Shown: positions 42,609 to 49,299 of the stretch, piece by piece | How positions within the stretch are numbered: position 1 is the first letter of the stretch | Layout: every line of letters begins with the position of its first letter | Source: Frankia sp. QA3 | GTDB taxonomy: Bacteria; Actinomycetota; Actinomycetes; Frankiales; Frankiaceae | Direction of reading: 5' to 3' | DNA: 64,000 bases | Assembly: GCF_000262465.1 (NCBI RefSeq) | Contig: NZ_CM001489.1 | Coordinates: 6,526,839-6,590,838 of the forward strand | Made by a program: the position numbers and the translations under genes | The notes under the pieces: generated by a model | What the model was told of the DNA's origin: nothing | Databases searched by the model: none | The model's input: the letters and a program-made list of their open reading frames with translations, nothing else

Positions 42609-42865
42609 TGCCGATCCGGGTGGCGATCGTCTCGCCCGAGCAGGAGGTGTGGTCCGGCGACGCCGACATGGTCGTCGCCCGGACCACCGACGGTGATCTC
42701 GGCGTCCTGCCCGGCCACGTGCCGCTGCTCGGGGTGCTGGTCCCAGGCGGCACGGTCCGGGTCAAGACCGGCGGCCGGGAGATCTCGGCCGAGGTCGACG
42801 GCGGCTTCATCTCGGTCACCCACCAGGGCGTCAGCATCCTGGCCGAGACGGCCACGCTGAGCTAG
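42608..42865 (+). CDS. atpC: ATP synthase F1 subunit epsilon, short form lacking the C-terminal helices
   Basis: ATG 42608 shares a base with the atpD TAA. At 85 residues it holds the complete N-terminal beta-sandwich (VSPEQEVWSGDADMVVART, GDLGVLPGHVPLLGVL, EVDGGFISVTHQGVSILAET) and stops straight after it. Mycobacterial and streptomycete epsilon proteins run on to about 120 residues with a helical C-terminal domain. Here a tandem repeat with TAG triplets begins at the stop. Beyond it, in the same frame, SDAGQARLDRATAAVTG looks like the missing helix. The protein would still couple to the c-ring but would lack the inhibitory arm. Confidence 0.88.
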
Positions 42866-42915
42866 TTCGGGTCGCAGCTAGCTCGGGTCGCAGCTAGCTC
42901 GGGTCGCAGCTAGTT
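42863..42915. repeat. 17-bp tandem repeat at the atpC stop codon
   Basis: Three units of the type TAGCTCGGGTCGCAGC (the first and last carry TTC instead of CTC), starting with the atpC TAG itself. Together they place at least two in-frame TAG codons. Confidence 0.85.
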
Positions 42916-42966
42916 CAGGTCGGATGCCGGCCAGGCCCGGCTCGACCGGGCCACCGCGGCAGTCAC

Positions 42967-42995
42967 GGGCGCGTTCCCCGCGAGGGGACGCGCCC
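42967..42995 (+). terminator. atp operon terminator
   Basis: GGGCGCGT-T-CCCC / GGGGACGCGCCC: a 12-bp GC stem with one bulged T and a GCGA loop, followed by TTGCCC. It lies 100 bp after atpC, facing a convergent gene. Confidence 0.8.
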
Positions 42996-43030
42996 TTGCC
43001 CGTTCCCGGGGTCGCCGCGGCCCGCCACGG

Positions 43031-43372
43031 TCAGATCTCCAGCAGGAACTTCAGCGCCTCGGTCATCCGGAGCAGGTGGTCGGGGCCCACGACACCGAGG
43101 CGGCGGGCGAACCGCTGCTGCGACACCGACTTGACGTCCTCGACCTTGGCGTAGCTCGTCTCGCGCAGGCCGGTGCCGCCGGGGGCGAGCTCGACGTGGG
43201 AGGGCAGCCCACGGCGGGTCCTGGTGACGGGAACGACGATGGACAGGCCCGCGCGGCTGCGGTTGAGCCGATCCGCGGACACGACCACCGCCGGCCGGCG
43301 CAGCCCCTGCTCGTGGCCGATCGGCTCACCGAAGTCGACCATCCATACCTCGCCGCGGCGAGGTGAGATCAC
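43031..43372 (-). CDS. mazF: MazF/PemK-family endoribonuclease toxin
   Basis: GTG at 43370-43372. A 113-residue protein with the family pattern PRRGEVWMVDFGEPIGHEQ, RRPAVVVSADRLNRS, SIVVPVTRTRRGLPSHVEL, SYAKVEDVKSVS and RFARRLGVV. MazF toxins cut mRNA at short motifs. It overlaps the antitoxin gene by 4 bp, the usual toxin-antitoxin arrangement, and is convergent with the atp operon. Confidence 0.92.
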   Translation of the reverse strand: MISPRRGEVWMVDFGEPIGHEQGLRRPAVVVSADRLNRSRAGLSIVVPVTRTRRGLPSHVELAPGGTGLRETSYAKVEDVKSVSQQRFARRLGVVGPDHLLRMTEALKFLLEI

Positions 43373-43608
43373 TCCAGCCCGTCCCGCAGGGCCGGTGACT
43401 CGGCCGAGCGCTCGGCCTCGATGTCGTCCCAGGTGTCCGGGTCGGCGGCGAGGGCGTCGTACCCCTGCTCGAACCCGCGCCAGAACAGCTCGCGTTCGTA
43501 CGCCTCGACGGCCTCGTCGATGATGGTCTGCATCTGCTGGCCGGTGGACGCGGCCATGGCCGCGACCCGCTGCCGCGTCCTGTCACTCACGCGCACCGTC
43601 GTACTCAT
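43369..43608 (-). CDS. Ribbon-helix-helix antitoxin paired with MazF
   Basis: ATG at 43606-43608 gives 79 residues starting MSTTVRVSDRTRQRVAAMAA. The strand (TVRVSD) and two helices (TGQQMQTIIDEAVEAYEREL) form a CopG/RHH-like DNA-binding unit. An acidic tail (DPDTWDDIEAE) would plug the toxin active site. Upstream, CAATTG (43621-43626) and a TTGAC-like box suggest a short autoregulated promoter. Confidence 0.85.
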   Translation of the reverse strand: MSTTVRVSDRTRQRVAAMAASTGQQMQTIIDEAVEAYERELFWRGFEQGYDALAADPDTWDDIEAERSAESPALRDGLE

Positions 43609-43683
43609 GATCGCCAGTCTACAATTGGGTTGACTGGACTGTCGACCCTCCGGTATGTGCCTGGACTCCACCGGGGACGCCGG

Positions 43684-44256
43684 TCAGGCGTGCGCCCCCG
43701 GGCGCCACAGCACGTCCCCCTCCGGGTTCGCCACCCGGGCGAGGATGAACAGCAGGTCCGACAGGCGGTTGAGGTAGCGGGCGGGCAGCGGGCCGGTCCG
43801 CTCGGGCTCGGCGTCGAGCAGGGCCCAGACGGAGCGCTCGGCGCGGCGGGCGACGGTGCGGGCGGTGTGCAGCAGGGCGGCGCCCGGCGTGCCGCCGGGC
43901 AGGATGAACGAGGCGAGCTTCGGCAGGTCGGCGTTGAAGCGGTCGCACGCCTCCTCCAGCCGGTCCACGTACGCCTCGGTGATCCGCAGCGGGGGATAGG
44001 CCGGCTCGGCGACGACCGGCGTGCACAGGTCCGCGCCGACGTCGAACAGGTCGTTCTGGACCTGCCCGAGCACCGCCCGCACGTCGTCGGCGAGCCCGCC
44101 GAGGGCGAGCGCCACGCCGATCGCCGCGTTCGTCTCGTCGACGTCCGCGTAGGCGGCCAGCCGCGGATCCGTCTTCGCCACCCTGGACATGTCACCCAGC
44201 GCCGTCGTGCCGTCATCCCCGGTGCGGGTGTAGATCCGGGTGAGGTGTACCGCCAT
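43684..44256 (-). CDS. PduO-type cob(I)alamin adenosyltransferase
   Basis: A 190-residue helical-bundle protein with the ATP-binding N-terminus RIYTRTGDDGTTALGD, YADVDETNAAIGVALA, VQNDLFDVGADL, FILPGGTPGAALLHTARTV, RRAERSVW and LNRLSDLLFILARVAN. It transfers the adenosyl group of ATP to cob(I)alamin, supplying AdoCbl. In this window that feeds the ethylmalonyl-CoA mutase and its chaperone MeaB. It is probably transcribed after the PP2C-like gene on the same strand. Confidence 0.95.
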   Translation of the reverse strand: MAVHLTRIYTRTGDDGTTALGDMSRVAKTDPRLAAYADVDETNAAIGVALALGGLADDVRAVLGQVQNDLFDVGADLCTPVVAEPAYPPLRITEAYVDRLEEACDRFNADLPKLASFILPGGTPGAALLHTARTVARRAERSVWALLDAEPERTGPLPARYLNRLSDLLFILARVANPEGDVLWRPGAHA

Positions 44257-44295
44257 GCCCCCACTCTAGGGAGCCGCCGCCAGACCGGCGACGGT

Positions 44296-44375
44296 GTCAA
44301 GCGTCGGGCTTGCTGTCAAGCGTCGGGCTTGCTGTCAAGCGTCGGGCCTGGGGTCAAGCGTCGGGCCTGGGGTCA
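44296..44375. repeat. 19-bp tandem repeat at the stop codon of the PP2C-like gene
   Basis: Four units: GTCAAGCGTCGGGCTTGCT twice (44296-44314, 44315-44333) and GTCAAGCGTCGGGCCTGGG twice (44334-44352, 44353-44371). The next unit start, GTCA, supplies the stop codon of the minus-strand gene. Confidence 0.92.
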
Positions 44376-45197
44376 GAGCCGGGCGTAGAGCATGGTTGCG
44401 TCGTCGCTCATCCCGAAGCGGGGGAAACGCGAGCAGGTGGGATCGGCCCACTCAGCGGCCCGCAGCCGGTCGAGCAGCTCGGACTCGCGGCTCGCGGCGA
44501 TCTCGTCGAGCAGCTCGGCACCGTTACGGACCAGGCGGAAGGGCCGCACGGCGCGAGCGAATCCGTCGGACATCGCGACCAGCTCCGTCCCCGGCGCCAC
44601 GGCGACGGTGGTGACGAAGGCATGCTCGGCGGCGGCCGGCACGTCCGACAGAACCCATGAACCCCGCGGGGTGTTGCGCCACCGCCGACGCTCCCGGTTG
44701 AGGACGCGGGCGCGGGCGTAGGCGTCGGCGGCCTCGTCGCCGCGGTCGAGCTCGGCGCGGACCCGGTCGAGCAGGGCCTCCTCCACCCCGGCGAACTGCG
44801 GATCGACGAACTCGATCACAGCGGCGCCGGGTTGGCGCAGCAGGATGGGGCTGTCGCCGAGCAGGCAGAGGTCGAGCCGACCGTCGAGGAGGCGGGCCAG
44901 GCTCAGCGTGGCCGTCGGGAAGCCGGCGGCCGGCAGCCCGGCTCGCCGTCCCTCGGCGCGGACATGGCCGATGAGGTCCCGCAGCACCGCCCGCAGCGGA
45001 CGGCCCTCCCAGGGCACCTGGGCCAGGAACGCGTCGGCCGCTGTGCTGAGCCAGGCCGCCGGGGAACGGCCGTCCACCCGGGCCTCGTCACCCAGCGGGG
45101 TCGCGCCGTCGATCACCCACAGCCCGTCCGGACGGCAGCCGGCCGCATCCTCGTTATGCACCTTGTCCGAACGACTGATGGACCGCAGCACCTGCAC
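44373..45197 (-). CDS. PP2C-like protein phosphatase domain protein
   Basis: A 274-residue protein with a PP2C (PPM) layout: SDKVHNEDAAGCRPDGLWVI followed by DGATPLGD (metal aspartate), a TATLSLARLLDGRLDLCLLG core with GDSPILL, TELVAMSDGFARAV, and a C-terminal GMSDDATMLYARL. These match the motifs of Ser/Thr phosphatases but are spread in an unusual way, so catalytic competence is not certain. No kinase is adjacent. The gene ends in a tandem repeat. Confidence 0.65.
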   Translation of the reverse strand: MQVLRSISRSDKVHNEDAAGCRPDGLWVIDGATPLGDEARVDGRSPAAWLSTAADAFLAQVPWEGRPLRAVLRDLIGHVRAEGRRAGLPAAGFPTATLSLARLLDGRLDLCLLGDSPILLRQPGAAVIEFVDPQFAGVEEALLDRVRAELDRGDEAADAYARARVLNRERRRWRNTPRGSWVLSDVPAAAEHAFVTTVAVAPGTELVAMSDGFARAVRPFRLVRNGAELLDEIAASRESELLDRLRAAEWADPTCSRFPRFGMSDDATMLYARL

Positions 45198-45207
45198 CCG
45201 TCGGCCC

Positions 45208-45384
45208 CTACCCGGTCATCAGAAAACCCGCCGTCACGAGTATTACCCCGACGATCGCGGGGGCGAGCCGGCGCCAGGAGGATCCGCTGCCGCTTGCCGT
45301 GGCGATGAGCAGGACGTGGAAGCCCCAGAAGACCAGCAGCGTGACGCCGCCGGCCAGGGTGAGCAGCCCGGCGGCCGGACGGGC
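45208..45384 (-). pseudogene. Truncated membrane protein, C-terminal fragment
   Basis: The minus strand reads LLTLAGGVTLLVFWGFHVLL, then IATASGSGSSWRRLAPAIVG and VILVTAGFLMTG before a stop. These are two hydrophobic helices of what was probably a larger transporter. No start codon lies in frame before the point where the sequence turns into the antisense of the Nudix fragment at about 45385. Family not certain. Confidence 0.45.
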
Positions 45385-45681
45385 CGTGAGATCGCCGAGG
45401 AGACCGGCGCGGTCGTTCGACCGGTCCGGTTGACGGGGGTCTACCTGAACCTGCCGCTCGGCGTGGTGGCGATGGTCTTCCTGTGCGAGTTCGCGGCCGG
45501 TCCGATCGCCGCCGGGACCGCGGAGGCGACGGAGGTCGGCTGGCTGTCCCCGGCGCAGATCCAGGCCAGGTTCGTGCCGGCGTTCGCGGTGCGGGTGACG
45601 GATGCCCTGGCCGGGCGTGGGGAGCCGTTCGTCCGGACCCATGACGGGGTGTCCGTCCTGGCGGCGGACGGACCGGGATGA
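45385..45681 (+). pseudogene. Truncated Nudix hydrolase, C-terminal two thirds
   Basis: The plus frame joins at REIAEETGAVVRPVRLTGVY, the second half of a Nudix box, and runs through LPLGVVAMVFLCEF, EATEVGWLSPAQI, FAVRVTDALAG and VRTHDGVSVLA to a stop. The first half of the Nudix box (GGxxExGE) and the N-terminal strands are missing; the sequence just upstream belongs to an opposite-strand gene. Its 5' end has been removed by a deletion. Confidence 0.6.
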
Positions 45682-45760
45682 GGTGAGCGCGCAGGGTGGC
45701 AGGGGCCAATCCGGTGGGTGCCGGTGAAGATCTTTGCGGCAGGACCTAGCATCGAGGTCC

Positions 45761-47035
45761 GTGGAGCGCTTCGTCGTGACAGGCGGCACCCGACTGGCCG
45801 GCGAGGTCGCCGTCCCGGGCGCGAAGAACTCGGTTCTCAAACTGATGGCCGCGAGCCTGCTGGCCGCCGGTCGCACGACCCTGTCCGCGGTTCCCGACAT
45901 CCTCGACGTCTCCGTGATGTCTGAGGTGCTGGTCGGGCTCGGGGCGGTGGTGGAACGGGACGTCGACGGTGGCCGGCTGAGCATCGACGTTCCCGAGACG
46001 CCGGGGTTCGCGGCGGACGGGGATCTCGTGCGGCAGATCCGGGCGTCGGTGGCGGTGCTCGGCCCGCTGGTCGCCCGCTGCGGGGAGGCGCGGGTCGCCC
46101 TGCCGGGTGGCGACGCGATCGGCTCGCGGGCGCTCGACATCCACGTCAACGGGCTGGCGAAGCTCGGGGCGCTCGTGGACGTCGAGGCCGGCACGCTCGT
46201 CGCGCGCTGCTCGGGCCGGCTACAGGGCGCGTCGATCTGGCTGGACTTCCCGAGCGTCGGCGCCACGGAGAACCTCCTCATGGCCGGCGTCCTCGCCAAG
46301 GGCACGACCGTCATCGACAACGCCGCGCAGGAACCCGAGATCGCCGACCTCTGCGAGATGCTGACCGCGATGGGTGGGCGCATCGACGGCGCGGGCTCGT
46401 CCACCCTGGTGATCGACGGCGTGGACGCGCTGACCCCGGTCGAGCACCGGACGGTGCCGGATCGCATCGTCGCCGGCACCTACGCGATCGGCGCGCTGAT
46501 GACCGGCGGCGACGTCATGATCCGGCACGGCCGGGCCGGGCATCTCGGCATCGTGCTCGAGAAGCTGGTGCAGGCCGGCGCGGAGATCGACGTCCGCGAC
46601 GACGGGTTCCGCGTGGTCGGCCGCGACCGGCCGCGATCGATCGACGTGGTGACCCTGCCCTACCCCGGGTTCCCGACGGATCTGCTGCCGCAGATCATCG
46701 CGCTGGAGGCAATCAGCACCGGGACATCGCTGATCACCGAGAACGTCTTCGACAGCCGCTTCGTGTTCTGCCGCGAGCTGCACAAGCTGGGTGCGGACCT
46801 GCGCACCGACGGCCATCACGTCATCGTCCGGCCCGCGGACCGGCTGACGGCAGCCCGGGTGATGGCGTCGGACGTGCGGGCCGGCGCGGGCCTCGTGCTC
46901 GCCGCCCTCGTCGCCGAGGGCGAGACCGAGGTGACCGACGTGTACCACATTGATCGTGGCTATGCCGGCTTCGTCGAGAACATGACCGCGCTCGGTGCCG
47001 ATATCCGGCGGGTCTCCGACCGGGCGGTGGCCTGA
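45761..47035 (+). CDS. murA: UDP-N-acetylglucosamine 1-carboxyvinyltransferase
   Basis: GTG 45761, with GAGG 3-4 bases upstream and the family start [21 protein letters not shown] 424-residue inside-out alpha/beta barrel with [51 protein letters not shown], and [20 protein letters not shown]. It adds enolpyruvate from PEP to UDP-GlcNAc, the first step of peptidoglycan synthesis. The fosfomycin-reactive cysteine is Asp here ([12 protein letters not shown]118), as in M. tuberculosis, so intrinsic fosfomycin resistance is expected. Confidence 0.96.
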   Translation: MERFVVTGGTRLAGEVAVPGAKNSVLKLMAASLLAAGRTTLSAVPDILDVSVMSEVLVGLGAVVERDVDGGRLSIDVPETPGFAADGDLVRQIRASVAVLGPLVARCGEARVALPGGDAIGSRALDIHVNGLAKLGALVDVEAGTLVARCSGRLQGASIWLDFPSVGATENLLMAGVLAKGTTVIDNAAQEPEIADLCEMLTAMGGRIDGAGSSTLVIDGVDALTPVEHRTVPDRIVAGTYAIGALMTGGDVMIRHGRAGHLGIVLEKLVQAGAEIDVRDDGFRVVGRDRPRSIDVVTLPYPGFPTDLLPQIIALEAISTGTSLITENVFDSRFVFCRELHKLGADLRTDGHHVIVRPADRLTAARVMASDVRAGAGLVLAALVAEGETEVTDVYHIDRGYAGFVENMTALGADIRRVSDRAVA

Positions 47036-47043
47036 GCGGCGCC

Positions 47044-47427
47044 TCAGGTCTGCGAGGACAGCCCGCCGGGCGGGGCCGCCAGCGCGCGGGCGGCTCGGGC
47101 CGCGTCCGCGCCGAAGACGAGCACGTGCCGGCGTTGCCGGGGCCGGGACAGGATGTTGCCCGCGGCGTCGATGTGCAGCGGGGTCATCGCCATCGCCCAG
47201 GTGGAGCGGATGCCCTGCGTGCGCAGGGCGGCCCGGGCCCGGCTCACCTCGGCGGGCGTGTCGACGACGGCGACGGGGACGAGCAGCCCGAAGTCATGGC
47301 CGAGCACGACCCCGCGGGGCAGCGCCCGCAGCGGGGTGGACGCCCAGCGCGCCATGACCATCAGCAGCCCCACGGTGAGCATCGCCAACGCCGGTTCGAC
47401 GAGGTATTGCGCCGAGTTCACGGCCAC
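47044..47427 (-). CDS. Small membrane-anchored protein, function unknown
   Basis: GTG 47427 with GGGAGG 8 bases upstream gives 127 residues. One N-terminal hydrophobic helix (PALAMLTVGLLMVMARWA) is followed by a soluble alpha/beta-looking domain (GVVLGHDFGLLVPVAVVDTP, EVSRARAALRTQGIRST, RRHVLVFGADAARAARAL). I recognise it as a type of hypothetical protein found next to murA in actinobacteria, with no known role. It is convergent with murA (8-bp gap). Confidence 0.7.
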   Translation of the reverse strand: MAVNSAQYLVEPALAMLTVGLLMVMARWASTPLRALPRGVVLGHDFGLLVPVAVVDTPAEVSRARAALRTQGIRSTWAMAMTPLHIDAAGNILSRPRQRRHVLVFGADAARAARALAAPPGGLSSQT

Positions 47428-47812
47428 CTGGCACCTCCCGTTCACCGCACCGCGGCCGGGTCCGCACGGGGCCGCGCGGGAGCCTCGGGCGGAGCACCTT
47501 CGCCCGTCGGCATCCGGCCTCCATGGTCCCAGACGCTCGGTGGATCGGCAGGAGTTCCCGCCCCGATCCGTCCTCATCCCGTCGCGGAATCCGACAGAGG
47601 AAACATCGCGCCGCGACGGCTGGGATCATCGAGGTAACCGGCCCCGACCCCCCGTGGCCGAGCGACGACGGTTCGGACGAGGCGAGAGGGCGTACGACGG
47701 TCCGCCATGCGCGGAACCGCACCTGGGTGCTACCCGCACCTCGGCGCGGATAGCTGGTAGCGCCGGCGTCACGGCGAGCGGGGGTGCCGGGCGGCCGGGG
47801 ACGGGAGACCAC
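47428..47812. other. Divergent intergenic region
   Basis: About 385 bp between the divergent small membrane protein and STAS genes. No repeats, hairpins or coding sequence stand out. GGGAGA before 47813 is the STAS Shine-Dalgarno. Confidence 0.3.
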
Positions 47813-48178
47813 ATGAACAACGGCGTGAACGTGGTGCACATGTACGGTCCGCCCGGGGCGGGCGGCCGCCCCGGGCAGGCGGTGCGGCTGGTGGGCAGGG
47901 TGGACGTGCGGACGGTGGGCACGCTACGGTCCCTGCTGCACGCCGCCATCGACAACGGCAGCGGGCCGCTGCGCGTCGACGTCGCCGGGTTGGAGCTCGG
48001 CGACCACGCGGCGCTGGGGGTGCTGCTCGGCGGGGCGCGCCGGGCCAGGGCGGCGGGCCGATCGATGGTGCTCGTCGACGTGCCGAGCGCGTTGGGCCGG
48101 ATGTTCGCCGCCGACCGGCTCGGGCGGCTGCTGCGGTTCGAGGAGTCGACCGAGCTGGTGCACGTCGGGCACGCCTGA
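47813..48178 (+). CDS. STAS-domain protein (anti-sigma factor antagonist-like)
   Basis: ATG 47813 after GGGAGACCAC. A 121-residue single STAS domain: VRLVGRVDVRTVGTLRSLLH, AAIDNGSGPLRVDVAGLELG, and GVLLGGARRARAAGRSMVLV. In SpoIIAA-type antagonists a phosphorylatable Ser lies in the D-S-AGLG motif; here the matching segment is GDHAALG, with His in that position. It may therefore act as a constitutive antagonist or in another STAS role. No anti-sigma kinase is adjacent. Confidence 0.8.
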   Translation: MNNGVNVVHMYGPPGAGGRPGQAVRLVGRVDVRTVGTLRSLLHAAIDNGSGPLRVDVAGLELGDHAALGVLLGGARRARAAGRSMVLVDVPSALGRMFAADRLGRLLRFEESTELVHVGHA

Positions 48179-48389
48179 GCCGCCCCGCGGCGCCGCGTTC
48201 GCGGTCGGCGACCGGGCGAAGCGGACCGAACCGGGGTGGATGCGCACCGTCATCCCGGGCGCGCCCGCGTGTCGGCGGGACTTCCGATGCGGCATGCTTG
48301 CCGGGTACCTGCTGATCGGGTACTGCTTTCGGGTTACTGGCCCGGCTGATGGCATGGTGGACGCCGGACGGAGGTCTGCAGGAGTGGAG

Positions 48390-49004
48390 GTGCCCGCGCG
48401 GGTGGATATCGCCGGCGAACGCAGTGCGCGGCCCGCAGGGCTTCTCGGCGTGCGTGAGTTGCGGCCAGCCGCCGTGCTCGCGGCGTTCCTCGTCGCGGTC
48501 CTGATCGGCGTGGGCATCGGCTTCGCCACCGCCGACCGCGGCACGGGCGGCGTGACGATCACGGGGCGCGGAGCGCTCGCGCCCGAGCTCACGCCCACCC
48601 TGCGCATCGCGCCCTGGGACGCCGTGCGCCAGCCGGGCCGGGCGCACCAGATGCGGGTCGACGACGAGCCGGATCCCGTCGCCCTGCGGCTGGCCCTGTC
48701 CTGGACGGTCGCCGACCAGATCAGGGCCGCCGGCAACCGCACGGTCACCGCCGCTGCGGTGACCGTGCCGCAGGGCATGTTCTTCGGCGCTATCGAGGGC
48801 GCCGACGCCGCGCAAGACCAGTACTGGGCGATCGGCCGCATCCAGGTCGCGGGCGTCGCCAATCCGCCGGCCGACCCGCACGTGTGGCGGCGGATCGGCA
48901 CCGGGCCGTGGACGATCGTCCGCAACGGCCCGAACGCCTGCACGGCGATCCCCGCGGCCCTCATCCAGGAATGGAAGGGCCAGCCGGCCCCCTGCTCGGG
49001 CTGA
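48390..49004 (+). CDS. Membrane-anchored extracytoplasmic protein, function unknown
   Basis: The start is uncertain; GTG 48390 has AGGAG 5 bases upstream, and in-frame ATG 48354 is the main alternative. The 204-residue protein has an N-terminal helix (AAVLAAFLVAVLIGVGIGFA) and an exported domain with DQYWAIGRIQVAGVANPP, HVWRRIGTGPWTIVRNGP, and two cysteines near the end (NACTAIP and APC) that could form a disulphide. No family recognised. A tandem repeat starts 52 bp after the stop. Confidence 0.6.
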   Translation: MPARVDIAGERSARPAGLLGVRELRPAAVLAAFLVAVLIGVGIGFATADRGTGGVTITGRGALAPELTPTLRIAPWDAVRQPGRAHQMRVDDEPDPVALRLALSWTVADQIRAAGNRTVTAAAVTVPQGMFFGAIEGADAAQDQYWAIGRIQVAGVANPPADPHVWRRIGTGPWTIVRNGPNACTAIPAALIQEWKGQPAPCSG

Positions 49005-49055
49005 GCCGGCGCTGGCCAGGCGGCGGCCGGTGCCTGGAGGTGAGCCCGGTTCCTG

Positions 49056-49127
49056 GGGGTGAACCGGCGACAAGGGGTGAGCCGGCGACAAGGGGTGAGC
49101 CGGCGACAAGGGGTGAGCCGGCGACGG
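49056..49127. repeat. 18-bp tandem repeat
   Basis: GGGGTGAGCCGGCGACAA: four copies (49056-49073 with one change, 49074-49091, 49092-49109, and 49110-49125 partial). It fills the gap before the ethylmalonyl-CoA mutase gene. Confidence 0.92.
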
Positions 49128-49299
49128 GGCGGTCGTGCCGCGGCTGACGCGCCGACGGGCGGGCCGGGGCGGCCCGGCCTAGTCTCGACTCGTCGCCCGC
49201 GGTCCGCGCGGGTCGAGGCCGGCGTGATGACCCCGCCCGCGCCCGCCGGTGGCTCCTCGGCCACCGGCTCCGGCGCAGCACCCCAGGGAGGCGGCGGCG

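Noticed and set aside
48240-48389. Longer N-terminus (from GTG 48240 or ATG 48354) for the exported protein
   Set aside because: It would put about 40-50 non-conserved residues before the anchor helix; AGGAG spacing favours 48390, although this is not certain.
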